58,096 bases of DNA from JAPLMW01 sp964619675 (GCA_964619675.1 CAZUEO010000011.1:1-58096), one strand, 5' to 3'. Positions 40,734 through 50,187 are shown, counted from the stretch's first letter. Notes: a model not told the origin generated them from the letters alone. Translations and numbers: made by a program.

Positions 40734-41090
40734 ATGCTTGATTATCGAAAGTTAAAGGTATGGCAAAAAGCTCACGAGTTTGCCTTGGAGATATATAAAA
40801 TTTCATCGGCTTTTCCGCAAAATGAAATTTATGGGCTTGTGAGTCAAATGAAAAGAGCAGCGGTTTCTATCCCTTCGAATATTTCTGAGGGATGCGGCAG
40901 ATTAGGAAACGGCGAGTTAAAACAATTTTTGAGTGTTTCAATGGGTTCCGCCAATGAGATTGAATATCAACTTTTCCTTGCCTGCGATTTGGGCTATGTT
41001 TCGCAAAATGATTACAAAAGGCTGAATAGCGATATCAAAGAAATCAGAAAAATGCTGGGTGGCTATATCAAAAAGATAAATAAATCTTGA
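40734..41090 (+). CDS. Four-helix-bundle protein (IVP/S23-like), copy 2
   Basis: A 118-residue member of the S23/IVP family with the typical start YRKLKVWQKAHEFALEIYK and the core SQMKRAAVSIPSNISEGCGR, then ELKQFLSVSMGSANEIEYQL. These proteins form pentameric helical bundles and are found in 23S rRNA intervening sequences, next to reverse transcriptases, and as orphans. This copy is an orphan bracketed by inverted decamer arrays. It differs strongly in sequence from copy 1, so the two are not a recent duplication. Confidence 0.93.
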   Translation: MLDYRKLKVWQKAHEFALEIYKISSAFPQNEIYGLVSQMKRAAVSIPSNISEGCGRLGNGELKQFLSVSMGSANEIEYQLFLACDLGYVSQNDYKRLNSDIKEIRKMLGGYIKKINKS

Positions 41091-41111
41091 ATATCTGATT
41101 TTTCAATACAA

Positions 41112-41147
41112 ATTCTGTAATCTATAGTCTGTAATCTGTAGTCTATT
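41112..41147 (-). repeat. Inverted GATTACAGAT array right of four-helix-bundle gene 2
   Basis: Units such as CTGTAATCTA, TAGTCTGTAATC and TGTAGTCTAT are the reverse complement of the array at 40663-40724. It ends 12 bases before the first polysaccharide gene. Confidence 0.8.
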
Positions 41148-41159
41148 TTTTGAAATGAA

Positions 41160-42134
41160 ATGACAAAAAATGTTATAGTGACTGGTGGGGCGGGATTTAT
41201 CGGCTCACATTTATGTGAGCATCTGTTGGCCTGCGGACAGAAAGTCATTGTTGTCGATGATTTGAGCACTGGCAGGCCGGCCAATATTCAGCACCTGTCT
41301 TCAAACGATAATTTCAGGTTTATTGAAGGCTCTGTGCGTGATGTCGATTTGATGAGAGAAGTGATCGAGCAGGCCGATTGTATTTATCATCTTGCCGCCG
41401 CTGTCGGCGTCAACCTGATAGTTGAAAAGCCGGTGCATACAATAGAGACAAATATTCACGGCTCCGAAGTGGTGCTTTCAACTGCCAACCAGTTCGGCAA
41501 AAAAGTCCTTATAACGTCAAGCTCCGAAGTCTACGGCAAGAATGAGCAGGTGCCCTTCAAAGAGGATGATGATACGGTGCTGGGCAGCACCAAGTTTTCC
41601 CGATGGTCTTACGCGTGCAGCAAAGCGATAGATGAATTTCTGGCGCTTGCTTATCATCGTCAGTACGGTTTGCCTGTGGTTGTTGTAAGGCTTTTTAATA
41701 CCATAGGGCCGAGGCAGACGGGCAGATACGGAATGGTAGTGCCGAGATTTGTCGATTGGGCATTAAAAAATGAGCCGCTGCTGATTTACGGGACGGGAAA
41801 GCAGAGCAGGAGTTTCACTTATGTCGGCGAAGTAATAAAGGCATTGAAGGGGCTTATGGAACTGGACAGCGCCGATGGCGAGGTTTTCAATGTCGGTTCG
41901 TCAGAGGAAATAAGCATTGAAGCACTTGCCGGCAAGGTTATCGCCAAGACCGGCAGTAAAAGCCGCAAGAAATACATCCCTTATTCCAAAGCTTACGGGC
42001 AGGGATTTGACGATATGCAAAGGCGGCTGCCTTCTCTGAAGAAAATAAAACATGCAATCGGGTATGAGTCGAAGGTTACGCTCGATGAGGCGATTGAGAT
42101 TATTATTGCTGACAAACGGGGCAAAAATGAGTAA
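41160..42134 (+). CDS. NAD-dependent nucleotide-sugar epimerase/dehydratase
   Basis: An extended short-chain dehydrogenase acting on a nucleotide sugar; 324 residues. NAD-binding GGAGFIGSHLCEHL is at about 8-21, the catalytic SSSEVYG and YACSK (Tyr and Lys) lie further on, and RLFNTIGPRQTGRYGMVVPRF follows, a pattern closest to UDP-glucuronate decarboxylase or related epimerases. The exact sugar is not certain. It opens the polysaccharide locus, 12 bases after the decamer array. Confidence 0.8.
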   Translation: MTKNVIVTGGAGFIGSHLCEHLLACGQKVIVVDDLSTGRPANIQHLSSNDNFRFIEGSVRDVDLMREVIEQADCIYHLAAAVGVNLIVEKPVHTIETNIHGSEVVLSTANQFGKKVLITSSSEVYGKNEQVPFKEDDDTVLGSTKFSRWSYACSKAIDEFLALAYHRQYGLPVVVVRLFNTIGPRQTGRYGMVVPRFVDWALKNEPLLIYGTGKQSRSFTYVGEVIKALKGLMELDSADGEVFNVGSSEEISIEALAGKVIAKTGSKSRKKYIPYSKAYGQGFDDMQRRLPSLKKIKHAIGYESKVTLDEAIEIIIADKRGKNE

Positions 42135-42172
42135 ACTGGCCGCCTTATTTTTCATTGAAAGGTTGTAATTAG

Positions 42173-43111
42173 ATGGGTTTATCGCTGATTACCGGCGGGG
42201 CGGGGTTTATCGGCAGCAATATGGCCAGGTTTCTGCTCGACAAAGAGCAGAAGGTTCGGGTTCTCGATAATTTCGAGACGGGAAAGCGGGAAAACCTGAC
42301 GGAAGTTGCAGGCGGGATTGAGATTGTCGAAGGCGATATCCGCGATATTGATACGGTCCGCAGAGCGGTTGCCGGCGCTGATGTCGTTTATCATTTGGCC
42401 GCGCTCGGTTCAGTGCCGAGGTCGGTTAAAGACCCGCTGGCAAGCCACGATACAAACGTAAATGGTATCGTAAATATGCTGATTGCCTCGCGTGATGCGA
42501 AGGTAAAGCGTTTTGTTTTTTCGTCGAGCTCTTCCGTTTACGGCCAGTGTAAAGTTCTGCCGCAGCATGAGGGTCTGCCGCTTGCGCCGATATCGCCTTA
42601 TGGAGCCACGAAGGCGGCGGGTGAGATTTATTGCAGGACTTTTTATGAAACTTACGGACTGCAGACAATATCCTTGCGATATTACAATGTATTCGGGCCG
42701 CGGCAGGACCCGACAAGCCAGTATGCTGCTGCAATACCTTTGTTTGTGTCGGCGCTGCTGCGAGACAAACCGCCAACGATATTTGACGATGGCGAGCAGT
42801 CGCGAGGCTTTACTTATATCGACAACGTAATGACGGCAAACTGGCTGGCGGCAAATGCAAAAGAAACGCACGGCGAGGTAGTCAATATTTCCACCAAAAA
42901 TGCGGTTACTGTAAATACAGTGGTAAACGTGATAAGAAAACTTATGGGCAAAGAAAATATCAAGCCTGTTTATGCGCCGCCTCGGCCGGGCGATATTAAA
43001 CATTCGCTTGCGGATGTAACGCTGGCAAAGAAAGTAATAGGTTATGAGCCTTTTGTCAGTTTTGAAGAAGGTATAGCAAAAGCAATTGACTGGTACAAAG
43101 AGAATCTTTAG
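42173..43111 (+). CDS. NAD-dependent UDP-hexose 4-epimerase-like protein
   Basis: A 312-residue SDR with GGAGFIGSNMARFLL, SSSSVYG, PYGATKAAGE (Tyr-x3-Lys) and RYYNVFGPRQDPTSQYAAAIP. This fits the WbpP/GalE-like group that interconverts UDP-GlcNAc and UDP-GalNAc, or their acids. It sits just before a UDP-sugar 6-dehydrogenase, as WbpP and WbpA-type genes often do. Confidence 0.82.
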   Translation: MGLSLITGGAGFIGSNMARFLLDKEQKVRVLDNFETGKRENLTEVAGGIEIVEGDIRDIDTVRRAVAGADVVYHLAALGSVPRSVKDPLASHDTNVNGIVNMLIASRDAKVKRFVFSSSSSVYGQCKVLPQHEGLPLAPISPYGATKAAGEIYCRTFYETYGLQTISLRYYNVFGPRQDPTSQYAAAIPLFVSALLRDKPPTIFDDGEQSRGFTYIDNVMTANWLAANAKETHGEVVNISTKNAVTVNTVVNVIRKLMGKENIKPVYAPPRPGDIKHSLADVTLAKKVIGYEPFVSFEEGIAKAIDWYKENL

Positions 43112-43130
43112 GTTTTTGAAAGTTTCATAA

Positions 43131-44435
43131 GTGGCCAAGAGAAGCGGAAAGAAAGTGCCTTTAGTGGGTATTGTCGGGATGGGTTATGTCGGGCTGCCTT
43201 TGGCGCGCGAGTTTGTCGGCGGCGGGGCGAGAGTGCTGGGCTTCGATATCAATACCGGGCAGATAAAAAGGATTAACAGCGGCAAAAGCCCGCTCAAACA
43301 CGTGCCTTCGGAGGATGTGGCCAGGATGGTAAAGTCGGGCAGGTTCAGAACGACAACAAATATGAGCCGGCTGAGCAAGCCCGATGCGATACTAATTTGC
43401 GTGCCGACGCCGCTTACGGAAAATCGCGAGCCTGATATGACATATGTTATTGCTACCTGCGAGACGATTTCAAAAAACTTGCGCAAAGGGCAGCTCGTTG
43501 TGCTGGAAAGCACAACGTATCCCGGCACAACGCGGGAAGTGATGAAGCCGATACTTGAGAAAAGCGGCTTGGAGGCGGGCAGGGATTTTTATCTCGGGTT
43601 TTCGCCTGAGCGCGAGGACCCGGGCAACAAAAGCTTTCGCACCGCAACGATACCAAAAGTCGTCGGCGGGTATAACAAAAAGAGTCTTCAAAAGGCCCTC
43701 GATATTTACAAATATGCGATTGACAAAATCGTGCCGGTGAAATCCTGCGAGGTGGCAGAGTCGGCCAAGATTCTTGAAAATATGTACCGCTGTGTAAACA
43801 TCGCAATGGTCAATGAGCTCAAGCAGCTTTTTGACAGGATGGGCATTGACGTATGGGAGGTGATAGAGGCGGCGGCGACAAAGCCGTTCGGTTTCCAGAA
43901 GTTCTATCCCGGGCCGGGCCTGGGCGGGCACTGCATTCCCATCGACCCGTTCTACCTGACGTGGAAGGCGAGGGAGTACGGTATGCCGACGCGGTTTATC
44001 GAGCTTGCGGGCGAGATAAATACCAATATGCCGCATTACGTGGTTAACAAAACCCTCGAAGCGATGAATGAAAGAGGAAAGAGCCTCAAAGGCGCAAAGG
44101 TCCTGGTTCTCGGCCTTGCATATAAAAAGGACATCGACGATGTGCGGGAGTCGCCATCGATTGAACTTATCGAGCTTTTGAAGAAAAAGGGCGCAAAAGT
44201 CGATTACAACGACCCGTATATTTCTGCGACGCACAAGATGCGGGAGCATAACCTGAAAATGAAAAGCAAACCATTGAGCGCAAAAATGCTCAGGGGATAT
44301 GATATAATCCTGATAGCGACCGACCATAGCTGTTACGATTATAAATGGATTGTTAAAAACGCGAAGATGGTTATCGACAGCCGCAACGCAACGGCAAACG
44401 TTAGAAGCGGTCGTAATAAAATAGTTAAAGCATAA
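43131..44435 (+). CDS. UDP-N-acetylhexosamine 6-dehydrogenase (WbpA/TviB-type)
   Basis: Oxidises C6 of a UDP-sugar to the uronic acid. From a GTG start it is 434 residues. N-terminal NAD domain VGIVGMGYVGLPLAREF, central helix region with PEREDPG, catalytic Cys in GPGLGGHCIPIDP, and the C-terminal domain (VLVLGLAYKKDIDDVRESPS) are all present. The GLGGHCIP version fits UDP-GlcNAc or UDP-GalNAc dehydrogenases better than glucose ones. Together with the neighbouring aminotransferase it may make a 2,3-diamino uronic acid, though no matching 3-dehydrogenase or acetyltransferase is seen here. Confidence 0.88.
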   Translation: MAKRSGKKVPLVGIVGMGYVGLPLAREFVGGGARVLGFDINTGQIKRINSGKSPLKHVPSEDVARMVKSGRFRTTTNMSRLSKPDAILICVPTPLTENREPDMTYVIATCETISKNLRKGQLVVLESTTYPGTTREVMKPILEKSGLEAGRDFYLGFSPEREDPGNKSFRTATIPKVVGGYNKKSLQKALDIYKYAIDKIVPVKSCEVAESAKILENMYRCVNIAMVNELKQLFDRMGIDVWEVIEAAATKPFGFQKFYPGPGLGGHCIPIDPFYLTWKAREYGMPTRFIELAGEINTNMPHYVVNKTLEAMNERGKSLKGAKVLVLGLAYKKDIDDVRESPSIELIELLKKKGAKVDYNDPYISATHKMREHNLKMKSKPLSAKMLRGYDIILIATDHSCYDYKWIVKNAKMVIDSRNATANVRSGRNKIVKA

Positions 44436-44450
44436 AACAGGGAGTTTTGG

Positions 44451-45551
44451 ATGCAGGTTCCGCTGCTGGATTTAAAAGCGCAGTATGCGAAGATAAAAAA
44501 AGATGTGCTGACACAGATAACCGAGGTTCTCGACAGCCAGGTTTGTATCGGCGGACCCAAGGTTGCGGAGCTTGAAAAACAGGTAGCTGCAATCAGCGAT
44601 TGTAAATTCGCGGTGGGCGTTTCCAGCGGGACCGATGCGCTGCTTATAAGCCTTATGAGCCTGGGCATCGGCAGCGGCGACGAAGTAATTACGACGCCAT
44701 TTACATTTTTTGCCACGGCGGGCTGTATTGTCCGCCTCGGTGCAAAGCCCGTTTTTGCAGATATCGATGCGAAGACGTACAATATAAACCCCTCGCTGAT
44801 TGAAAGAGCAATAACCAAAAAAACGAAGGCGATTATGCCTGTGCATCTTTACGGCCAGCCGGCAGATATGGATGCGATTATGGATATTGCCAAAAGGTAT
44901 AATCTTTATGTTATTGAAGATGCGGCACAGGCCATCGGCAGCACTTACAAAGGCAGAAAAGCGGGCAGTATCGGCACCTGCGGCTGTTTTAGCTTTTACC
45001 CGACCAAGAATTTAAGCGGCATCGGCGATGGCGGGATGGTTGTAACCAACGATGAAGAGCTGGCAGCCAAAATGAGGGTAATGAAAGACCATGGGCAGGG
45101 TCCGACATATTACTATAATTTTGTCGGCGGAAATTTCAGACTCGATGCGATACAGGCGGCGGCGCTGCTGGTTAAGCTGCCGTATCTGAAAGGCTGGTCG
45201 GAGGTGAGGAGAAAAAATGCCGAGTATTACAACAGTAAATTTGCGGCTACTATCGTCCAGGCCCCTTATGTCAGGTCTGACTGTGTTTCTGTTTACCATC
45301 AGTATGTAATCAGGGTGACAAATCGCGATAAATTAATGGCACATCTGAAGGAAAATAATATCGGCTGCGGAATATATTATCCGATGCCGCTGCATTTGCA
45401 GAAATGCTTCGATTATCTGGGTTACAAAAAAGGCGACTTTCCCGAATCTGAAAAGGCGGCGAATGAAGTTCTGGCGCTGCCTGTATATCCTGAACTGACG
45501 GATGGGATGAAAGATTATGTTGTTAAGACTATTCTTGAGGCGATAAAATGA
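44451..45551 (+). CDS. DegT/DnrJ/EryC1-family sugar aminotransferase
   Basis: A PLP enzyme that transfers an amino group onto a keto nucleotide sugar; 366 residues. The N-terminus VPLLDLKAQYAKIK, GVSSGTDALLISLMSLGIG, and SFYPTKNLSGIGDGG with the PLP-binding Lys are typical. Similar to WbpE/WlbC-type enzymes. Its substrate probably comes from the dehydrogenases upstream. It overlaps gmd by 4 bases. Confidence 0.92.
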   Translation: MQVPLLDLKAQYAKIKKDVLTQITEVLDSQVCIGGPKVAELEKQVAAISDCKFAVGVSSGTDALLISLMSLGIGSGDEVITTPFTFFATAGCIVRLGAKPVFADIDAKTYNINPSLIERAITKKTKAIMPVHLYGQPADMDAIMDIAKRYNLYVIEDAAQAIGSTYKGRKAGSIGTCGCFSFYPTKNLSGIGDGGMVVTNDEELAAKMRVMKDHGQGPTYYYNFVGGNFRLDAIQAAALLVKLPYLKGWSEVRRKNAEYYNSKFAATIVQAPYVRSDCVSVYHQYVIRVTNRDKLMAHLKENNIGCGIYYPMPLHLQKCFDYLGYKKGDFPESEKAANEVLALPVYPELTDGMKDYVVKTILEAIK

Positions 45552-46558
45552 AAAAAGCGCTGATAACAGGAATAACCGGCCAGGATGGGTCATATTTAAC
45601 CGAGTTTCTGCTCAAGAAAGGTTATGAGGTTTACGGAATAATCCGCAGAAGCTCGACATTTCATACCGGCAGGATAGACCATCTTTACAAAGACCCTCAC
45701 GAAGGGCCGCGATTAAAACTTATCTACGGCGATTTGACAGACGGCAGCAATGTTTCAGGAATTTTAAATGAGATTAAGCCTGACGAGGTTTATAATCTTG
45801 CCGCGCAAAGCCATGTCAGGGTTAGTTTTGACCAGCCGATTTACACGGTTAACGTCGATGCGCTCGGCACACTGCGGCTGCTCGAGGCGGTTCGCCAATC
45901 GAAAAAGCCGCTCAAGTTCTATCAGGCCTCCAGCAGCGAGATGTACGGCAAAGCGGTCGAGACGCCTCAGACGGAAAAAACGCCTTTTTACCCGAGAAGC
46001 CCTTACGGCTGCGCAAAGGTATATTCTTTCTGGCAGACGATTAATTACAGGGAGGCTTATAATATTTTTGCGTGTAACGGGATATTGTTTAATCACGAAT
46101 CGCCGCGAAGAGGCGAGACCTTCGTTACACGAAAAATTACAAGGGCAGCTACAAGAATAAAGCTCGGTTTGCAGGATAAACTTTACCTTGGCAATCTGGA
46201 AGCAAAACGAGACTGGGGCTACGCAGCCGACTTTGTTGAAGCAATGTGGCTGATGATGCAGGCAGATAAGCCCGATGACTTTGTGATAGCGACGGGCGAA
46301 ACTCATTCGGTCAAGGAGTTTCTGGACGAGGTGTTCGGCTATCTGGAGCTTGACTGGAAAAAGCACGTTGAAATCGACCCAAAGTATTACAGGCCGACGG
46401 AAGTTGATGTGCTGCTGGGCGATGCCTCCAAAGCAAAGAAAATATTAGGTTGGAAGCCAAAGGTCAGCTTTAAACAGCTTGCGAAAATGATGGCGGAAGC
46501 CGATATGCAATTGGCCGAAAATGAAAAGGTTGTTGCTGACCACCGGAGAAGCAAATGA
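45548..46558 (+). CDS. gmd: GDP-mannose 4,6-dehydratase
   Basis: First step of GDP-L-fucose synthesis. The 336-residue protein has the family-specific ITGITGQDGSYLTEFLLKKG start, SSSEMYGK, YGCAKVYSFW (Tyr and Lys), the FNHESPRRGETFVTRKIT signature and the LGNLEAKRDWGYA segment. It overlaps both neighbours by 4 bases. Confidence 0.95.
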   Translation: MKKALITGITGQDGSYLTEFLLKKGYEVYGIIRRSSTFHTGRIDHLYKDPHEGPRLKLIYGDLTDGSNVSGILNEIKPDEVYNLAAQSHVRVSFDQPIYTVNVDALGTLRLLEAVRQSKKPLKFYQASSSEMYGKAVETPQTEKTPFYPRSPYGCAKVYSFWQTINYREAYNIFACNGILFNHESPRRGETFVTRKITRAATRIKLGLQDKLYLGNLEAKRDWGYAADFVEAMWLMMQADKPDDFVIATGETHSVKEFLDEVFGYLELDWKKHVEIDPKYYRPTEVDVLLGDASKAKKILGWKPKVSFKQLAKMMAEADMQLAENEKVVADHRRSK

Positions 46559-47496
46559 CTGATTTCTTCAAAAACAGAACAATCGTGGTAACAGGCGGGG
46601 CGGGTTTTCTGGGAAAATATGTTGTAGATGGTCTGAAAAAACGCGGCTGTAAAAACATACTCGTACCGCTGATCGAGGAATACAACCTTGTTGAGCTTGC
46701 TGATATCAAAAGGATGTATGATGCGATGAAGCCCGACATTGTAATTCATCTTGCAGCGGTAGTCGGCGGCATAGGCGCGAACAGGGAACACCCGGGAAAG
46801 TTTTTTTATGACAATCTTATGATGGGTGTGCAGCTCATAGAGCAGGGACGACAGCGCGGGATCGAGAAATTCGTTGCTATCGGGACGGTTTGCGCGTATC
46901 CGAAATTCACGGCTGTGCCGTTTAAGGAAGAGGATTTGTGGAACGGTTATCCTGAGGAGACAAACGCTCCTTACGGTCTTGCCAAGAAGATGCTGCTTGT
47001 CCAGTCGCAGGCGTATCGTGCCGAATACGGATTTAATTCGATATTCCTGCTACCGGTAAATTTGTACGGGCCGGGAGATAATTTTAATCCCGAGTCAAGT
47101 CATGTAATACCTGCGCTGATAAAAAAAGGTGTCGATGCCGTCAGGGCAGAGGACGATTATATCGAATGTTGGGGCACCGGCAGTGCATCGCGGGAATTTA
47201 TCTACGCGGCGGATGCTGCTGAAGGAATATTGCTTGGGACGGAATTTTATAATGGCGCTGAGCCGGTTAATATCGGTGCAGGATTCGAGATAACAATAAA
47301 AGACCTCGTCGAAAAAATAGTCAAATTTACCGGCTTTAAAGGCGAGATACGCTGGGACGCCGGTAAACCGGACGGTCAGCCGAGGAGATGTCTCGATACG
47401 AGCAAAGCGAAGAGACTGTTCGGTTTCGAGGCAAAAACCGATTTCGATACCGGCCTGAAGCAGATAATCGACTGGTATGAAAAGAACCTGGCATAG
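46555..47496 (+). CDS. fcl: GDP-L-fucose synthase
   Basis: Epimerises and reduces the Gmd product to GDP-L-fucose. The 313-residue protein has GGAGFLGKYVVDGL, GGIGANREHPGKFFYDNL, the IGTVCAYPKF motif, and PYGLAKKMLLVQ with catalytic Tyr and Lys. Only one fcl follows gmd, as usual. Confidence 0.95.
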   Translation: MTDFFKNRTIVVTGGAGFLGKYVVDGLKKRGCKNILVPLIEEYNLVELADIKRMYDAMKPDIVIHLAAVVGGIGANREHPGKFFYDNLMMGVQLIEQGRQRGIEKFVAIGTVCAYPKFTAVPFKEEDLWNGYPEETNAPYGLAKKMLLVQSQAYRAEYGFNSIFLLPVNLYGPGDNFNPESSHVIPALIKKGVDAVRAEDDYIECWGTGSASREFIYAADAAEGILLGTEFYNGAEPVNIGAGFEITIKDLVEKIVKFTGFKGEIRWDAGKPDGQPRRCLDTSKAKRLFGFEAKTDFDTGLKQIIDWYEKNLA

Positions 47497-47511
47497 TTTT
47501 AAGGGATAATT

Positions 47512-48813
47512 ATGAAAATATCTGTTGTGGGAGTTGGTTATGTCGGGCTTGTAGCGGCAGGCGGTCTTGCCGAAAGCGGCAATCATATAATTTGCGTCGA
47601 TAATGACGAGAAGAAAATCAAAAATCTCAGGAAAGGAATCATCCCGATTTATGAGCCCGGACTTGCCGATATTGTCAGAGAAAACGAAAAGGCAGGAAGA
47701 CTTTCATTTACGACCGATTTAAGAGCGGCAGTTGACGATTCGAAAGTGATTATTCTCGGCGTCGGCACACCCAGCGCCGATGACGGCTCGGCGGACATTT
47801 CGGCAGTTTTCGATGTTTGCGCCCAGATTGCCGAGTGTATGAAAGATTACAAGATTATTGTTACAAAAAGCACGGTTCCGGTCGGGACTCACAAAAAAGT
47901 CGTTGAGCTGATTAAAAGCAAGACGAATGTGCCGTTTGATTATGTGAGCAATCCTGAATTTCTGAAGGAAGGTTCTGCGGTGCAGGATTTTGCAAAGCCT
48001 GACAGGGTCATCATCGGCACCGACAGTCCTGAGGTGCAGGAAATAATGAAGCAGCTTTATGCGCCATTTATGCGGAAGGGCAGCAGGATAATTTTTATGG
48101 ACCCCGCGAGCGCCGAGCTGACCAAGTATGCATCTAATGTAATGCTTGCAACAAGGGTTTCATTTATGAATGAGCTTTCCAGCCTGTGCGATAAATTCGG
48201 AGCAGACATCGAAAAGGTAAGGGCCGGTGTCGGAGCAGACCCGAGAATCGGCAATGCTTTTCTTTTCGCAGGGGCTGGCTACGGCGGGAGCTGTTTTCCG
48301 AAGGATGTCAGGGCCCTTATTCATATGGGCGGGCAGGTCGATTGCCGAATGACGATTGCCGAAGCGGTTCAGCAGGCAAACTATACTCAACATCAAAGAT
48401 TTGCAGATAAAGTGTTGAGTTATTTCAAAGGCAGCCAGGACAAAACGGTTCTGGCGGTCTGGGGGCTTGCGTTTAAGGCCAAGACCGACGATGTTCGCGA
48501 ATCGCCTGCAGTATGGTGTGTAAAAAAATTCCTTCAGGCAGGTATGAAAATCAGGGCCTTTGACCCTGAAGCTATGGAAACAGCGAAAGCGGTCTTGAAT
48601 AATGCTGTTGGAATGGGCCGGGATGATTACGAAATACTTAATGGCGCCGACGCTCTGGTTATATTTACAGACTGGCAGCAGTTTAGGACGCCTGATTTTG
48701 ACTCGATAAAAGCAAAGCTTAGAAAGCCTGTAATTTTTGACGGCCGTAATCTTTACGAGCCGGCGTATATGAAAAAAATGGGATTTGAGTATTATTGCAT
48801 AGGCAGGCCGTGA
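47512..48813 (+). CDS. ugd: UDP-glucose 6-dehydrogenase
   Basis: Oxidises UDP-glucose to UDP-glucuronate. The 433-residue protein has VVGVGYVGLVAAGGLAE, the conserved TKSTVPVGT and NPEFLKEGSAVQDF, and the catalytic Cys in GAGYGGSCFPKDV. The last motif marks UDP-glucose dehydrogenase as against WbpA-type. The stop overlaps the next gene's GTG start (GTGA). Its product is the substrate of the epimerase that follows. Confidence 0.95.
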   Translation: MKISVVGVGYVGLVAAGGLAESGNHIICVDNDEKKIKNLRKGIIPIYEPGLADIVRENEKAGRLSFTTDLRAAVDDSKVIILGVGTPSADDGSADISAVFDVCAQIAECMKDYKIIVTKSTVPVGTHKKVVELIKSKTNVPFDYVSNPEFLKEGSAVQDFAKPDRVIIGTDSPEVQEIMKQLYAPFMRKGSRIIFMDPASAELTKYASNVMLATRVSFMNELSSLCDKFGADIEKVRAGVGADPRIGNAFLFAGAGYGGSCFPKDVRALIHMGGQVDCRMTIAEAVQQANYTQHQRFADKVLSYFKGSQDKTVLAVWGLAFKAKTDDVRESPAVWCVKKFLQAGMKIRAFDPEAMETAKAVLNNAVGMGRDDYEILNGADALVIFTDWQQFRTPDFDSIKAKLRKPVIFDGRNLYEPAYMKKMGFEYYCIGRP

Positions 48814-49763
48814 GCAGGAAATTTTTGGTTACAGGAGCTGCCGGTTTTATCGGCTCACACCTTTGCGAAAGATTGGTTAGTGAGAGGCATTTTGTTGCGG
48901 GACTGGACAATTTTGACCCTTTCTATGGCAGAAAGATCAAAGAGTCTAACATACAGGTGCTTAAAAAGTCGGACAGATTTAAACTGGTTGAGGGTGATAT
49001 AAGAGATGCCGATTGCGTCGAGTCGATATGCGACGATGACATAGAGGTAATTGTTCATCTGGCGGCGAAGGCGGGAGTAAGGCCTTCGATAGCCGATCCT
49101 GCCGGTTATGCGGATTGTAATGTAAACGGGACTGTAGTGCTGCTTGAGGCCGCGAGGAAATTCGGTATCAAAAAATTTATCTTTGCGTCCAGCTCGAGCG
49201 TTTATGGAAATAATAAAAAGGTTCCATTTTCCGAAACGGATAATGTTGATTATCCGATATCTCCATATGCTGCGACCAAGAAGGCAGGAGAACTTATCTG
49301 TCATACCTATCATCATCTGTACGGGATAGACCTTACCTGTTTGAGATATTTTACGGTTTACGGCCCGCGGCAGCGGCCTGATCTGGCAATTCATAAGTTT
49401 GCAAAGCTGATTGAGCAGGGCAAACCGATACCGGTATTCGGCGACGGCTCGATGATGAGGGACTTTACGTATATTGATGACATTGTTGATGGTACAGTTG
49501 CAGCGATAAATAAATGCGAAGGCTACGAGATTTATAATCTCGGTGAATCAAGGCCTGTTCGGCTGGATAAACTGGTTGAAGAAATTGAAAAAGCACTGGG
49601 CAAAAAAGCAATTATTGAGCGCAAGCCTGTCCCGCCGGGCGATGTCGAGCGAACTTATGCAGATGTCGGCAAGGCGAAAGTAAAATTAGGTTATGATCCG
49701 AAAACAGATATTTCTGTCGGCCTGAAAAAATTTGTCAGGTGGTTAAGAGAAACGATTGTCTAA
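48810..49763 (+). CDS. NAD-dependent epimerase, probably UDP-glucuronate 4-epimerase
   Basis: A 317-residue SDR beginning SRKFLVTGAAGFIGSHLCERL. The LDNFDPFYGRKIKESNI loop is typical of UDP-glucuronate 4-epimerases, along with AAKAGVRPSIADP, SSSSVYG, PYAATKKAGELI and RYFTVYGPRQRPDLAIHKF. It would turn UDP-glucuronate, made by the overlapping ugd, into UDP-galacturonate. GTG 48810 is chosen because it gives a 4-base overlap and starts where the family does. It ends just before a truncated epimerase start. Confidence 0.85.
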   Translation: MSRKFLVTGAAGFIGSHLCERLVSERHFVAGLDNFDPFYGRKIKESNIQVLKKSDRFKLVEGDIRDADCVESICDDDIEVIVHLAAKAGVRPSIADPAGYADCNVNGTVVLLEAARKFGIKKFIFASSSSVYGNNKKVPFSETDNVDYPISPYAATKKAGELICHTYHHLYGIDLTCLRYFTVYGPRQRPDLAIHKFAKLIEQGKPIPVFGDGSMMRDFTYIDDIVDGTVAAINKCEGYEIYNLGESRPVRLDKLVEEIEKALGKKAIIERKPVPPGDVERTYADVGKAKVKLGYDPKTDISVGLKKFVRWLRETIV

Positions 49764-49783
49764 TTTTTAGGGACGTGGGAAAC

Positions 49784-49852
49784 GTGATTGACATTATTTG
49801 TATATGCGGTGCAAGGCCTAATTTTATGAAAATCGCGCCTATCGAAGCCTGA
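49784..49852 (+). pseudogene. Truncated UDP-GlcNAc 2-epimerase start (wecB-like)
   Basis: A GTG-started frame encodes 22 residues, IDIICICGARPNFMKIAPIEA after the Met, then stops. GARPNFMKIAP is the N-terminal motif of WecB/NeuC-type UDP-GlcNAc 2-epimerases, which are normally about 370 residues. The rest of the gene is absent from the window. It is a deletion scar at the end of the polysaccharide operon. Confidence 0.75.
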
Positions 49853-49875
49853 AACTCGATGAATCGCACGCGACA

Positions 49876-50187
49876 GTGCCGCAGATTCGGGCGATCAGGT
49901 CAGCAGCCAGTTTGTCAATGAATTCTCGCCCCGCTGTCAGGCTGTGGATAAACTCCCGCACAATTCCGGAAGCATATGGCATTGGTCTTTATGGATTCGT
50001 TAAGGACTATAATGAAGTAATGACAGCGGCGGTGATGCAGGATTTGAGTGGATCGGTTCCACCCAGCGGTGGGTGTATCAACTCTCCATCCCTCGATTGG
50101 AACGGAGATTGCAAAGTTGATTTTATAGATTTTGCCAATTTTGCTTCTGAATGGATGGCATGTGGTTTGAAGATTGCAATTAAATGA
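49876..50187 (+). pseudogene. Chimeric fragment ending in a dockerin-like tail
   Basis: The 103-residue frame has no coherent N-terminus. From about residue 58 it becomes SGSVPPSGGCINSPSLDWNG, then the calcium-binding-like DWNGDCKVDFIDFANFASEW (about 74-93). This single dockerin-like repeat is a hallmark tail of planctomycete exported proteins. The part before it does not look like the body of one. This is probably the 3' remnant of an exoprotein gene joined to unrelated DNA. Confidence 0.6.

Noticed and set aside
40734..41090. 23S rRNA intervening sequence
   Set aside because: No rRNA sequence flanks the four-helix gene.
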